64,000 bases of DNA, from NCBI RefSeq assembly GCF_051622035.1, contig NC_135365.1, positions 3,710,501 through 3,774,500 on the forward strand, written 5' to 3'. The DNA comes from Arctopsyche grandis (lineage: Eukaryota > Arthropoda > Insecta > Trichoptera > Hydropsychidae). Below the pieces are notes generated by a model. It worked only from the letters and a program-made list of their open reading frames with translations, was not told the origin of the DNA and made no database searches. Each line of letters starts with the position of its first letter. Position 1 is the first letter of the stretch. A program made the position numbers and the translations under genes. Of the stretch, positions 45,263 to 57,980 are shown in pieces.

Positions 45263-45992
45263 TATAATATTAAATGGTTGACAGTTTGTTTCTATATTGA
45301 AAAATGCCAAAACTTAGTCAAACTTAAAAAAATAATGTCTCAAAATAGCAACAGTGCAATGTTGTTATGTGGTTGATTTTATCGCATGGTATACATACAT
45401 AGGTATATAAAAGGCGTTTTTTTTTCTCTTGTTTGAGATGCGATTGTGGTCCATCCGGTGGTTCCGAGGAGGTGACCAGGGCTAGCTGGGTTGAGATTTA
45501 TGGTGGCTCTGGCCCCTTGCGAAATGGGTCACAAGGGAATATCTCCTGCCAGTCATTGTCTCCATGGCAAGTCTAACCCACCCTTTACCTCCGAATCCTA
45601 CGTCTCCCCTCATAGATATTACGACAATGTTTCTGACCCAAAGTACAAGTGTGCAAGGTTGAAATGCCGATTTTTATACTCTTTTCCGACAGAATTTACA
45701 TTTTGAATACAGAATCGAGAGCATCTTCGATGGAATGCTCAAAGATTCAACTCTTAAAATATAATAAAAATCCTGTAAAAATTCATATTAATTTTCTATA
45801 AACAGGCATTTTTTAACGTTGTAACTATGTATGTATACATCGAATTGTACATACATACTAGTTGCAGCAGGATCATAGCTATAAGAGCTGAACCAGGCAA
45901 TTACTTTATAAAACTAATAGCCAGATGGACGCATTCATGCACTCAATGAAAGTGAGTACTGTTTAAAAAAAACTACTTATTATCGTTGTGAG

Positions 45993-46038
45993 ATCTGTAA
46001 TAAATAACAATCACCAGTGTGGTGATTGTTATTACAGA
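45993..46038. repeat. Hairpin
   Basis: TCTGTAATAAATAACAATCA pairs with TGATTGTTATTACAGA around a CCAGTGTGG centre, with a small bulge. Confidence 0.7.
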
Positions 46039-46164
46039 CAATACTGGTGGACTGTAATACGTTTATTCTGCTATTTCGCGATTCTGTACATATCGAATTA
46101 AAATTTGTGAGTTAAGTCAAACCGAAATAGTGTTTCTGGAACTGAAAATTGGACTTCCGCCACT

Positions 46165-46212
46165 TTTAAATATAACGGCTCATATATGAATATATGAGCC
46201 GTTATATTTAAA
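46165..46212. repeat. Perfect 23-bp-stem hairpin
   Basis: The left arm begins TTTAAATATAACGGCTCATA and the right arm is its exact inverse, separated by GA. The arms are the terminal motif of repeat G (52106-52781), so this is a head-to-head junction of two G ends. Confidence 0.9.
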
Positions 46213-46239
46213 GTATACTCAAAAGAGTATAAAACATAG

Positions 46240-46853
46240 CGATGCGGGGTATATTCTCAATATACCCAATATTGAATCGTCATAGCTTTATCAACTCAAA
46301 ATAAAGTAAAATTATATCGCGCGCTCATATTTCCATTATTAACCTTTACTTCACCTGTATGGAATAACGCCTCGAATACTAACCTTTTCAAGCTCCAAAT
46401 AATACAAAATAATTTATAACACACCCATATATACTATCATGAAAAAGCCATGCCATAAATAATATTCCCTTAGTTACAAACATTACTAACAAACTAACCA
46501 GTATATTCTATGACATAATCACTGATAACTATGCTAACACACTTGTGAAGAGTCTCGGTGATTACAACAAAATGTCTTTACCCTTCAGATTACCTAAACA
46601 CAATCTGCTTTAGATCGTCGACTTTAGAGTCTTTAATTAAAATTATGTATTAGATGTATTATGAGCATTTATAAGAATTTTAAATAAGTTTTTGAGCTCT
46701 ATTTCCTATTATGCTGAACATTAACATTAGAATAATATAATACTATGATTACTAACAAAATTAAATTAAAATTATAAAATAGAAAATGATCAGTAGATCA
46801 GTAGCTATTAAAATAGATATAAGATGTATTGTGAACATAATTTCGTTTGCGTT
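46240..46853 (+). pseudogene. Jockey-like LINE 3' end, copy b
   Basis: Same C-terminal coding end and UTR as copy c but frameshifted. ACACACTTGTGAAGAGTCTC and CACAATCTGCTTTAGATCGT are shared. Confidence 0.75.
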
Positions 46854-46859
46854 TTCAGA

Positions 46860-47680
46860 GGTGATTGCTAAAGTTGCCGAGACCCATGAAATTGAAATTT
46901 CTGCAAGGATAGTATAAAAACGACACAACAAAGCTGCAAGGCTATAAAAAAACCTTAGTTGAACTTAAAAATAAAACCCATTTAAAATCAATCTCAAATG
47001 CCAAACCGAAACATCGAACAAACCCAACCGTAACGACCGGGCAAAGTTTGACGCACAGACCACGTCGAAGTAATTGTGTCAGACGGGCTCCGATTCCAGA
47101 CAAAACAACATACAAACTGAACTGCAAATAGTAACGAACCAAAGTACATACCCTCAGATACAAAACGGAACAAGTCACCGGTCCCAGTAGGTGAGTTAAA
47201 GTGTGACGTCAAGTTTTATTTGGTCGTGGTGTATCGCGAGAGAGAGAGAGAGACCTACCCGCTCACTCAGCAAACTTGTTATTTATGAGCATTTTCAATT
47301 CTCTCGTGTAGTGGGAGCATTTAGGGACCATTTTTCATCATTTGCCAAGAGCAGCTTCCGGTCTGGATAGCACACACACACCTGCACTGCACTGTGTGTA
47401 CTGTACAGGAGATCCAGGTGTGGTTGGTTCTATGCGAGAGAGCATTTTCGTGCGCGAAGCCTCCGTACTCTCGCACTGATGCATTTTTATGATCAAATTA
47501 CGGACGACGTTAACGTGACAAATTAGACCGTGGCAAAAAATTGTCCGGTGGAAATTTCAGCATTTTTAAAATTTTCACTGCTAAATGTGAGCATTTGAGC
47601 TATATATGTATACTTTGTAAAGCTACCGATTTCCAAATAGGGTGCCTAACACTGCGCAAAGATCATAAAACTTCATATGT
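46860..47680. other. Unique stretch without recognised genes
   Basis: Two overlapping minus-strand ORFs (46942-47212) without domains; (GAGA)n near 47238; (CA)n near 47372. No known repeat. Confidence 0.45.
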
Positions 47681-47684
47681 TATT

Positions 47685-48830
47685 ACTTCTTTTACTGTAG
47701 AGAATCGAGGCCTTTTATGTTTTTCTCAGAAAAATGTTGGTTTGTTGAACTGAAATTTCATATCTAGAAGTTTAAGCTTAATACCAAAATATGTATAAAA
47801 TTTGGTAAGCATTTCTCAACCGCAAGTGGCAGTTTACTCTTGTTCGATTTTTCTCACGAAAAAGTTCAAATATTATTCTTGTATCAATGTGATGAAAATA
47901 AAAAAAAATCACTAAACTTTATAAACCGGAAGTTGGATTTTTTCCTCTTAGAAAGGTTCAAAATAGGGTTTGGTGCATCCGCTCTAAAATCGCCAGATTA
48001 ACAGATCGGCAGCTTTAAACGTAATTCTCGTTTTCTCGAATGATAGATTGCACATCAGATGACGAGTAACCTTTTGATGTGCACAGCTGCAATTATTAAA
48101 ATTGAGTTGGATCTTTCTGGCGAGTTTAATAAGGCAAGATTCGGAACTTATCGAATCTTGCCGTATTAAACTCGCCTGAAAGATCCAACTCAATTTTAAT
48201 AATTACCATTTTAATAATTGCATCTGTGCACATCGAAAGGTTACCCGTCATCTGATGTTTAATCTATCATTTGAGAAGATGAGAATTGCATTTAAAGCAG
48301 CCGTCCGTTAATCTGTCGTTCAATTTGTCTGGCGATTTTAGAACGGATGCACCGCATCCTTCAAAATTTTGTAGCCACGATTCTGTCCACATCCCTGATC
48401 ATATCAAGCTGAAAATTTGTATTTGTATTCTTTATGCACTAACTTAAAATTAATTAAGTTTTGTTTAGGATCCGTAAGCTGGAAGTGGAATTTTCTTAAA
48501 AAACAATATTTTATTATTTTATTTTGACCTTTTAATTTATTTTTATTTTCTTGATATTTAATGTTTTTAGTACTGATAGTGATTTTAAGTAACAAAAAAA
48601 AAATTGAAAAAAATCCGGCAACCGGAAGTAGAACTTTTATCTTGTGCAAATTTTCATACATTGGCGCTCAATTTGTATCGAAAATGCTGTCATAGCTATT
48701 AGTATTTCATAACGCAGCCGGTGTGTGAATGTGTCTGTACGGTTCAATATCGAATTTTGTTTTGTGACCTTATATATTATATTTCTCAAATACATAGATA
48801 GAGTCATGGGTTGGTCAAACCCGAATTTGG
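47685..48830 (+). repeat. Repeat E, nearly full copy, split by foldback element
   Basis: Follows the same order of blocks as 62095-62870: GTAGAGAATCGAGG, AAGTGGCAGTTTACTC, AACCGGAAGTTGGA, then (after the inserted foldback) ATTCTGTCCACATCCC, CAACCGGAAGTAGAACTTTT and GTCATGGGTTGGTCA. No ORF. Confidence 0.85.
47965..48359. mobile_element. Foldback element F, copy 2, with exact 8-bp TSD
   Basis: 395-bp near-perfect palindrome with arms of about 190 bases and a centre near 48145 (GCAAGATTCGG/TCGAATCTTGC). Flanked by TTCAAAAT at 47957-47964 and 48360-48367. Ends share GGTGCATCCG and TCTAAAATCGCCAG. The TSD length suggests mobilisation by a hAT-type transposase. No coding capacity. Confidence 0.9.
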
Positions 48831-48834
48831 ATAT

Positions 48835-49865
48835 GAACCCGTGACCACGTTGTTCAAAACAATATATGTATGGTAAACATTAGTCTATTCTTCTGGCTCA
48901 CTCAACATGTTAATTCAGATGAATATGAACCTTAAATCATATAATTTTGAGTTTAAAATCAATCACAGATGAAATATAATAAGATGAATACACAATATGT
49001 ATGGAATCTGCTCAAAATAAAAACCAAGTTTGACATTAAATACCATTAGAAATTCTTCATACAAAAGAATATATACATATGTAGGTACTTCTACTCACGT
49101 AGTAATATGTATCTATATATGCATATGTATATATGTATATCTAAAATCTACAGACACACTGTTTGTTTACTTATGTTGAGTAAGTACGCCGTGATCGGTT
49201 AATTAGGCTAATGCTAATGATTGTGTGTCTATAATTGGTAGTATAAGTAGTGATTTCTACTTAGCTACAATTTAAAGTATAAACCTCATTTGATTGGATT
49301 AAAATTTTATTAATGGATGAGAAATTGTCATCAGACCTATCAAGGAACAGGATTTACTATGCAAAAGATCTTTAGCACACGTCGATCCCGTGTCTTGTGT
49401 AATTTGTTTTACCCAAGTTAATTTTTGATCAGAACTAGAGGCATTTGAACCTTCGTACGTACATACATGCATATACCTACATACATACATTTAAATGAAT
49501 TACGTACAACTGTTCTTTTGACAGGGTTTGCAGTTTCGCCATACTCAATGTGCACTGAATAAATAGCACTCGGCGGACTTCCTTTTCCGATGGCGAATGT
49601 GAGCTTTTCAGAGGTTTGCCAGGAATAAAATAGCAACTTTCGTGACTAAGCTCCAGCCTCGAGAGCTTAAAGCTTCGGTCCACTTCGCTATCAACGAACT
49701 TACACTGTGTGGTCCACTGCGAATTGCAACAGCACATTTGACGTCGAACCCACACCACTTACTTCCATTCAAATTGAATCTAATAGAGTACTGATATTAA
49801 GGTGAGTGTGAATTTAATAACATAATTGACTGATTTTGCTAATATCACGTATCAGTTACAATGAT
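48835..49865. other. Unique stretch without recognised genes
   Basis: (TATG) tracts near 49075-49135. Overlapping minus-strand ORFs at 49299-49758 lack domains. Confidence 0.45.
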
Positions 49866-49869
49866 GTAA

Positions 49870-50345
49870 ATTAGGCGATGCCAGGTATATCCTCAATATA
49901 CCCAATATTTAATCGCCATCAACTCAAAATAAAATAAAATTAAATCGCGCGCTCATATTGCCATTATTAACCTACACTTCACCTGTATGGAATAACGCCT
50001 CGAATACTAACCTTTTCAAGCTCCAAATAATACAAAATAAATCACTAAAAACAATTTATAACACACCCATATATACTAACTTGAAAAAACTGCATGCCAT
50101 ATATAATATTCCGTTAGTCACAGACATTACTAACAAACTAACCAGTAGATTCAATGACAGAATCACTAATAACCATACAAACACACTTGTGAAGAGTCGG
50201 TGATTACAACAAAATTAATGAACACACGGTGATTACAACAAAATGTCTTTACCCTTCAGTTATAAACACAGATTACCTGAACACAATCTGCTTTAGATCG
50301 TCGACTTTAGAGAGTCTTTAATTAATATTATGTATAAGATGTATT
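49870..50345 (+). pseudogene. Jockey-like LINE C-terminal end and 3' UTR, copy c
   Basis: Best copy of the family. The ORF at 49958-50203 reads PLLTYTSPVWNNA, KLQIIQNKSLKTIYNTPIY and LHAIYNIPLVTDITNKL, the conserved end of jockey-clade reverse transcriptase proteins. The catalytic domain is missing, so it is a 5'-truncated insertion. A short duplication of GGTGATTACAACAAAAT disrupts the very end near 50190-50245. The UTR runs to about 50345. Confidence 0.82.
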
Positions 50346-52100
50346 ATACTTATAAAATGTATGCATTTGGTGCAATTGGTTTGTCAAATATCGGTTCTCA
50401 CCTTAATTCGATCTAAACATGAAAAAACACATGAATATCTATAGTAGATCCGATGTCGCATTTGTGCAATGTGTTGTAACATTGAAAGGACGTAAAATTA
50501 TTTTTTTAATATTATTTCTTATTTAACTATATAATATGATTACAATTTAATTCAATGCAAGGTCGTTAATAATATTACTATAAGTTTTGCTGTCCGTAAC
50601 ATGACTTTGACAATCACTTTTATCGTCTAAAAAATATAAATTTCCATTAATATAAAATATTTACGTATTCCATAAATAAATAAATAATATCAACAACTTA
50701 CCTTTTTTTATATTCAAATTTTATTAATGTAAATATTTTAAAATACGAAACACGACCTAAAAACTAGCAAAAAATAAAAGTCAAATCCCACCGATGTTGT
50801 ATTTCTTGACCAAAATGCAATACGAAACTGAAACGAAATGTAATTGGCCATCGCGGGTCGAGTGGGGGTTGAATTCGATAGCATGTATACTTTATATAAG
50901 TCTCGTGCTGGATCGATTCAACTGTAATTTAAATATTTATATCTATATAAGTTAGTACGCGTTTGTAAGCGCATAATTAAATATTCACAGAATTTAGTAA
51001 GTAAAAAAATATGTGATTTTCATGCAAAATCAAAGTCGTAGTCGATTTTCAACGACTTCGACTCGGCAGCCCTGGATAAAAGTAATATTTGATGGAGCGA
51101 CGTTCGAAAAACTATAAATTGAATTTGAACAACCCACAATAATTCATTTTGTCTTAATTGTGGGGCTTTCGCGGTGATTAATAGGTACATTATTTTCGGC
51201 CCTGGGTAAGACCACATCTGGTAAAGGGTAATTGCACCGGGTCTGCGCGGAGATATTTCGCTTTTTCGCCATAAAGTGTATTTAAATACAGCTCCCTAAT
51301 TTTAAATAATAACGACGCCAAAAAGAAAGGAGAGGGGCAAAGGAGCAAAAAAGCAAAAAATAAAAAAAAAACCACCCAACAGAGCGCCTCTCGGCCAAAG
51401 GGGAAAAACGTAATTCGCTTTGAGAATCCACCAGTATTTAGGCAAGTTATTTTATTTCCCGTATTTGACCCCCCCCCCCACCCCTTGCCGAATGTAAGGG
51501 CGTGTAAAAAATGAACCGGAGGGGGATCTCGGGTTTATTTTGTCATTAACATAAATTAATTATCGTCAGCGGGAACGACAACGGCAAGTCGCGTGTTTTG
51601 AATAGGGGAGGGGGTTGTTATTAAAGGGGTATGACTCGAATCGCAGTCCAGCCGTGCAACTGGCCGTGAAATGTGCAGCCGGCATTTGTATGGCGGGTGA
51701 AAAAACCGGTCGTTGTTTTGATTTCAAATATAAAATAAATAGAACAGCCTGGCGAATTCGACAATTCGCGAGCAAAAAAACAACAGGGCCGTCGGAAATA
51801 AAAACAAGACCGTAAACAAACATTTGACGCTTTTCAAACGCTCGATATGTGCTCGTGTGTACGTTTTTTTTTATACATTTATTGTTCGTTTCGATGGAAT
51901 CTCAACGGTTTGTTTTGTTTTATATTTATTTATTTTTATTTTTTCATATATGCCATAGTGCCATGACAGGTCAACCTAAATTGACTATATGTATGGCTAA
52001 CTGTGTACACATCGACACATATTATACAATGTAGGTATACAAGTATCACCTTAAATCAAAGATGAACAGCAAGAGTGTTTTATTGAATATGAAAAATACC
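50346..52100. other. Unique stretch with a hAT-type end
   Basis: 51030-51072 on the minus strand reads CAGGGCTGCCGAGTCGAAGT, a plausible hAT-type terminus with subterminal GTCG repeats. 51160-51840 is GC-richer and unrepeated. ORFs up to 85 codons have no domain. Confidence 0.4.
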
Positions 52101-52105
52101 TATAT

Positions 52106-52781
52106 ATGAGCCGTTATATTTGAACGTAGCAAAAGTCCAATTTTCAGTTCCAAAATAATTATTTCTGTTCGATTTAATTCACAAATTGTTTTCACTTATT
52201 TTAATTCGATACGTCCAGAAAAGCAGAATATACGTATAACAAGCCACCATCATATATATATATATATACCTATGTATATAATATCGCTTTTCCGTCTGTG
52301 TGTCTGTCTGTTTGCCTGTCTATCTGAGATAGCGCTCGCTGTACTATAATAGTCGTTTCGATTCAACATACATATATGTATATGTCACAGATAAACCACT
52401 GCCAAAACGTATATACCAAGACAATAACAAAAGAAAAAAACTTCTATATATATATACTGATCACTACTAATGATTCCGCTTGGCAGAGAATTTACTGCCA
52501 TCTATTGAAAATGTAATTAATTAATAAATTTTTCTATCGGTGCTTTGTATTGTTTATATGTAGGTAGGTAGGTAGTTTTTACCATTTATTTTCATATTAA
52601 GAAATTAAATATATTTAAAAGGTATTTGAAAAAAATTTAAAAACATGCGATGATATATCATCGGGTACAACACTGGTTTTTTTTAATATTGTTAAACGTA
52701 AAACGTTATACCAATTTAATGTTTCGCGAAATATGTCTCAAATGAATAGAACTTTTGCCACTTTCAAATATAACGGCTCAT
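52106..52781. mobile_element. Repeat G element with 33-bp inverted ends
   Basis: The left end ATGAGCCGTTATATTTGAAC and right end TTTCAAATATAACGGCTCAT are inverted, pairing on into GCAAAAGT/ACTTTTGC. 676 bases, noncoding. Contains the TCTGTCTGTCTG segment also present at 38340. No clear target duplication. Confidence 0.75.
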
Positions 52782-52852
52782 GTGATAAAATCCAATATTG
52801 AACCTTTACTCGCTGGATATAATTGAAGTCTTTATCATTTTGGAATAGTTAT

Positions 52853-53155
52853 TGTTACGTATGAGTGCGTTCAGGATCCAAATGAAAGGCCAACGTCCCA
52901 GAGGTTCATACGGAACCACCGCTCACTCCAGAATAATCTAATCTACCGCATGTACCTCCTTATAAAGGACAATTTGCACAGCAAACCTTCCCTGATCCAC
53001 TATTTTTTGTATTTTCTAGACACGTTAAAGTCCATTCTGGCGAGTTTATTGTTTACGCACGCACTCGCCGAGGTCTGTGAGAACTCCAGCGCATCCTTTG
53101 TTCGAGCACTTACTGAGTCCCATTAGGCTAATCCGGGGTCACTATTGTTCAACCA
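52853..53155 (-). mobile_element. LTR-like repeat, distant relative of B
   Basis: TGTTACGTATGAGTGCG start, AAATGAAAGGCCAACG like the B copies, TTATAAAGGACA as at 16796, and GGCTAATCCGGG near the right end. Low similarity; boundaries uncertain. Confidence 0.35.
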
Positions 53156-53159
53156 CGTA

Positions 53160-54970
53160 TAAATTTAGACAGTGAATACTCTTTCTCATGTTCCGATGTT
53201 ACATTATTATCAAAAATGTCATATATTATTAAAAAAAACTTTCTTAAAATAGTTTTGCCTTCGGCGCAAACTGAAAATATTTAAATATATTTTAACATTT
53301 AAATAATATGAATATTAAGGGTAATCTAAAAAGTTTTTTACCTACGGCGCAAGCTTTTTCTATAGTAGTTATTTAGCACGTTAAAAAGGGAGAAGTATTT
53401 TATTTCAAAAATTCTAAAATTAGCTTCCCCCATAAAAAGTACAGAATAATTGTATTCCCTAAGCCTCACAAATAGAATAGCCTAGAGCTTTTCGTCGTAT
53501 AAATCCAGCTTTGTCAATATAATTATTTTTCAACACTTTTGCGCATTGCGGCCCACGAACAATAAGAAAATAAAAATAAGTTGACCAATCTGTCAAAAAG
53601 GTTGTGCATCACTGCCTTAAATTATCTAGGAAAAAATCATACATTATAAACGCGTTCATTGTATGATCTATTAAGTGCCGATTTTATGCTTTTGAAGTGG
53701 GTTATTTTTTGGTGATGCCTTTATTGAAGATATGTACTACATATTTTTATTTATTAATTAAAGTTACCATTTATATAATCCAATTAAATTAAGTAAAAAT
53801 ATCAACTTTTTGTCGTGAAATGTACATATATGTGTACTTTGAACTGAGCTACGCGCAAAAGTTTTTTCTTCCGTGCTAATTTAATTTATTTTAATATGCA
53901 ATTTCATGCAAAATAAATTCATTTTTGAATTTAATTACTCATCTTGCTATTCGTATTATTTTTATTTTCAATAGCGTTAACTCAAACTATGTAGTAAGCT
54001 TGAGCAGGAATAAATTGTTAAAAGCCAAGCGTGTGTAATGTTTTTTATTAATATTTAATTTAGAAAATGCGAATAATCGTTATTTCAGTAAAAAAATTAA
54101 ATAAATTCTAAAGGTTAAGAATACTCTATTTAGATTAAAAATCGAACGACCACACAGGCGTAGCACAAATTCCAAAATAGTGCCTATATGAATAGTTTCT
54201 CGTTAAAAAGCAAAATCGACCTTTATCGCAACGAACCCTTCTTTCATCTTGTGACATTTTTCCAGTATCGTGATTTTTATTTAAACAGCCAGGAAGGAAA
54301 TACCTCTTTCGGGACGCGGAGGAAAGAAATTCGAGCGACCTTAGAGAACAAGAAAAAAATTCAAGAACGGGTTGAAAAATAAAAAATAAAAAATGCAAGA
54401 ATAAAAGAGATATCCCTCTCAGCGTTTCGTCGGCAAACGTTCAATGAGAAAAATGTGCGATTAAATCACATTGGCGAATTCGTCGGAAAATGCAGACAAA
54501 TTATGTTCCGGCGGGGTGAGGAGAGTAATCTTTAAAGTGGGGTTCCGGAATACCGACGTCAGCTACTCGGTGGGACTTCCGGTTAGGAAACGCTTCTAAT
54601 CAATACGAGACTTGTAACGGAAATATGGTGTAAGCATTGTGGAAAGAGAGAGGAACCCTTGCACAATAAATGGAGACTATCCGACTTGCGAACGACCGCT
54701 GGAATCTTCGTTTTAGGTTCATTAATTCGTCAAGGATCAATCGCATAAAATAAAAACGGAATTCCGTTTTGTAGAAAGGTAAGAAACCGGAATACACGGT
54801 TCGCTAGAGACAAACAAACCACTCGAAAAGAGAAATTGAGCCATTCATGGCGAAAAACAAATTTCGTTGCGACATTACAAAAATTTGAGTATTGAATGAG
54901 ATGTTGACTTTTCTTTTATTAGATTTATTCTGTTTACAAAATACGACGCTATTTTCATATTTATTTTTTT
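53160..54970. other. Unique stretch with a hAT-type end
   Basis: 53580-53618 on the minus strand reads GGCAGTGATGCACAACCTTT, a hAT-like terminus. 54130-54900 is GC-richer, with overlapping ORFs of 64-87 codons on both strands and no domain. Confidence 0.4.
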
Positions 54971-54973
54971 TCA

Positions 54974-55118
54974 TATATACCAGGAAGACCTTACAGGTAA
55001 CCCCAGTGCGCCTTCCTGGCCAATTATAAACATTGCAGCATTTTTTTTATTATACAAGTCGCTGAATTACGAGACACTGAAAAACTCGCAAATTAACGAG
55101 ACATCTATGAATTGTACC
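54974..55118 (-). mobile_element. SINE family A, 3' part
   Basis: Tail TATACCAGGAAGACCTTACA ... GCGCCTTCCTGGCCAATTAT and proximal body to AACGAGACATCTATGAATTG. Truncated before the tRNA-like head. Confidence 0.8.
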
Positions 55119-55126
55119 GGTATCCG

Positions 55127-55396
55127 TGACGAGACAGAATGTTAAACGACAGAAAACGCAAATATCGGAAGGCAAAGATCGAAAATCGAAAGATTAAAAT
55201 TAATGTGCGCGCGCAGAATACGGGAGAAAAGCATGTTCCTCTTGTTCCTGTTGTATCCTGCTCGCGCAAATTAAGTGAGTATGTACCGTTTACCATGCAC
55301 CATTTTTTTTTTGATCTTTCGACTTAAGATCTTTCGATTTTCGATCTTTGCCTTCCGATATTTGCGTTTTCTGTCGTTTAACATTCTGTCTCGTCA
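55127..55396. mobile_element. 270-bp MITE with ~68-bp perfect inverted repeats
   Basis: Arms GTGACGAGACAGAATGTTAA...CGAAAATCGAAAGAT and the exact inverse ending TTCTGTCTCGTCAC. The centre (TGTGCGCGCGCAGAATACG, TTCCTGTTGTATCCTGCTCG) also occurs at 5095-5160 inside the 5026-6076 element. No TSD recognised. ORFs on both strands are artefacts of symmetry. Confidence 0.85.
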
Positions 55397-55464
55397 CATA
55401 GACCCGAATTTTACATATGCATATAAGAATCAGCCGCAAAATATGTACCTATATACATATACTA

Positions 55465-55496
55465 CTAGTATTGTGTTCATTGATATTTCAACGGAT
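55465..55496 (-). mobile_element. Helitron 3' terminus 5
   Basis: CTAG (55465-55468), then TATTGTGTTCATTGATATTT and CAACGGATGG: a mutated hairpin, with the adjacent body GAGAGGAATTGATACATGAA as in the other copies. Confidence 0.6.
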
Positions 55497-55749
55497 GGTT
55501 TCGGAGAGGAATTGATACATGAATAATAAATTTAAATGCGTATAATAATAATAACAATAACAATGCATAAGGCATACTTGTAAGGGTTGTCCTATATACT
55601 TGTTTTTGAAAGCGTCAGGTGTAATGTACAACACAATGTTTGTGCGTGTAACAACATTTGGAAATCACGATACTAACCTATTACACTATCAATTCGGATA
55701 GTGATATGCGTGGATCCTGTGATAATATGTCTCATCGAGGCAGCGAAAT

Positions 55750-56465
55750 GCATGTTATATCCTCAATATACCCAATATTTAATCGCCATAGTTCTTTTTA
55801 AAATTATATCGCGCGTCATATTACCAATATTTCCTATGCTACACCTGTTTGGAAGAACGCCTCCAATACACACGTTTCCAAGCTCCAAATAATACAAAAT
55901 AAATCCCTTAAAATAATTAATAACACACCTATAAATAATCCCACTTTAGAGGTCAATAAAGTCAACCAAAAAATCCATTTACAAAAGCCCACCCCCCCCC
56001 CCCCCCAACGAATACAATCTGAGAGACTCTTTTGTAACACACCCATGTACATACATACATACATATACTAACTTGAAAAAACTGCTTGCCAGAAATAGTA
56101 TTCCGTTAGTCACAGACATTACTAACAAACTAACCAGTAGATTCTATGACAAAATCACTAATAACCACACTAACACACTTGTGAAGAGTCTCGGTGATTA
56201 CAACAAAATGTCTATACCCTTCAGGTATAAACATAGAGAGTCGACTATAGAGAGTCTTTAGTTCATATTATATTTAAAATGTATTTTTGAGCATTTCTAA
56301 GAATTTCATATAGGTTTTTGAGCTCTTTTTTCTCACATGGCTGTATATTAACATTAAAATAATATAATATTATAATACCTAACAAAAATAAAATAAAATT
56401 GTAAACAGAAAATGATCAGTAGCTATTAAAATAAATATAAGATGTATTGTGAATATAATTTAGTA
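55750..56465 (+). pseudogene. Jockey-like LINE 3' end, copy d
   Basis: Same coding end as copies a-c (TTCCAAGCTCCAAATAATAC; ACATTACTAACAAACTAACC), frameshifted. It holds an extra segment at about 55940-56040 that includes a poly-C run and ends with a partly repeated AACACACC motif. UTR to about 56465. Confidence 0.78.
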
Positions 56466-56469
56466 AAAA

Positions 56470-57545
56470 AAAAGCATTTGAAAATCAATAAAATTTGTCA
56501 TTATTGTGTGTAAAATAGTTTCAGTCAAATTCATTGAGCGGATTATGAAATAAAATAATACTAAAAGAAGGGGAGATGTACGTACATATGTATGTACATA
56601 TAAGGGGAGGCAATGAAAATTCATCTTCAGAATTAAGATGAATATTAAGAGTATGTACCTTATATCAATAGCCAACGATACATAATCAAATGGATTATTT
56701 TCTAACTATGTATGTAATTATTAAAATATCTAGGTAATAAAAAAATCAAGCTTACTACAAACTTTAAAGTGCTTAATTTAAATGAGTGAATGAGTCTACG
56801 TCACACACCCTTTCTAAGCTCTGTACTCTTAATAATTGTAAAAATTATTTTTCGAAATCTCCATACAGTTGAAAAAACGGAACTTCCGTTCGGTATTCTA
56901 TAAAAATTATACTAAAATCGTTCAATTTCGAATATTAGTATATTATTTATCTAATGACAGTTCTACGTTTAAACCAATCGACTATTTTCATGAACATCTT
57001 AACTCAAAGTAAACTTTTATTTCGAAATTCAACACTATGTACATACTTTATTATACGCATCAAAAGTTTGCCGTTCCAGTGGCGTCGAGTGGAGACTTTC
57101 GGCCGGGACAGGTGTGTTGATCAATTTTTCAATTAGCTAATCCGAAAGGCATATTTTCCGGTCGTATCCGGATTTAAATCGGCGACAAGCAGACGAGGCG
57201 CGGCGACATCCATCAATTTGGCCGGTTTGACGGGCGCAAATCCGAATTCGAGAAATCCGAGAGACCCTCATCCCTCACACCCGCCCACCCCTAAAAACGC
57301 GCACGCCGTTGCTATTCCGCGATATAAATATGTCGACGGATACCTAAGTGATTTATTCTGCCGTTTTTACCACGCAACATACACAAAAAATAAAAATAAA
57401 AAACAACCAAGAGGATGGCAAAACAAAAACAAAAGCCGAGCGTGTCGAGTCGTAAATACCCAACGTTACGGGGCGGCGTATTTATTAGCGTATTCGACTT
57501 GATCAAATATTCGCTACATTTTACATCTTTGTTACTTTAACTATG
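56470..57545. other. Unique stretch with a GC-richer island
   Basis: 57055-57500 is GC-richer and unrepeated within the window. The 94-codon ORF at 57218-57502 has no domain. Confidence 0.4.
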
Positions 57546-57550
57546 TATAT

Positions 57551-57980
57551 AACCAGCAGCGTGGTCTAGTGATGAGTGTTGAATTGTTTCGTGCACTGTG
57601 TCACGGGTTCGATTCCCACTGGAATCGTTGTTGGCCAGACCTTGGTTTATCGAGGTCGATCGTTTCTTATCAGAATTTGCTAGTTTTTCTGATTTTCATT
57701 GAAACGGTTCCTGTAATATTGGCTTTTCCTTCCCAATTTTCCGTTGCAAACCTTGAGTTATTGTTATATCTCAGGTTTCGCCTGATTTCTCACCATAGAT
57801 GTCTCCGTGGTTGTTTATTGAATGTAAAAATTCGTATTGTTACATGAAAAATGTTATTGAACGTATTTATACGATGTTTGTAATATCTTACCATATATGT
57901 TAGGTATTCTTTCGATTTACATGTGTATGTAATTGGCCAGGAAGGCGCATTGGGATTTACCTGTCAGGCCTCCTGGTATA
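57551..57980 (+). mobile_element. SINE family A, best full-length copy
   Basis: 430 bases. The tRNA-like head has A box TGGTCTAGTGATGAG and B box GGGTTCGATTCCC. The body includes GATCGTTTCTTATCAGAATT, and the tail is a stem-loop from CCAGGAAGGCGCATTGGGAT to GGCCTCCTGGTATA, followed by AAATAAAAATAAAAAT. Suitable as the family reference. Confidence 0.9.

Noticed and set aside
49299..49758. Three overlapping minus-strand ORFs
   Set aside because: Different frames over the same bases, none with a domain.
57560..57630. tRNA gene candidate (good A and B boxes)
   Set aside because: It is the head of a SINE with body and tail attached and does not form a full cloverleaf. The other SINE heads were treated likewise.
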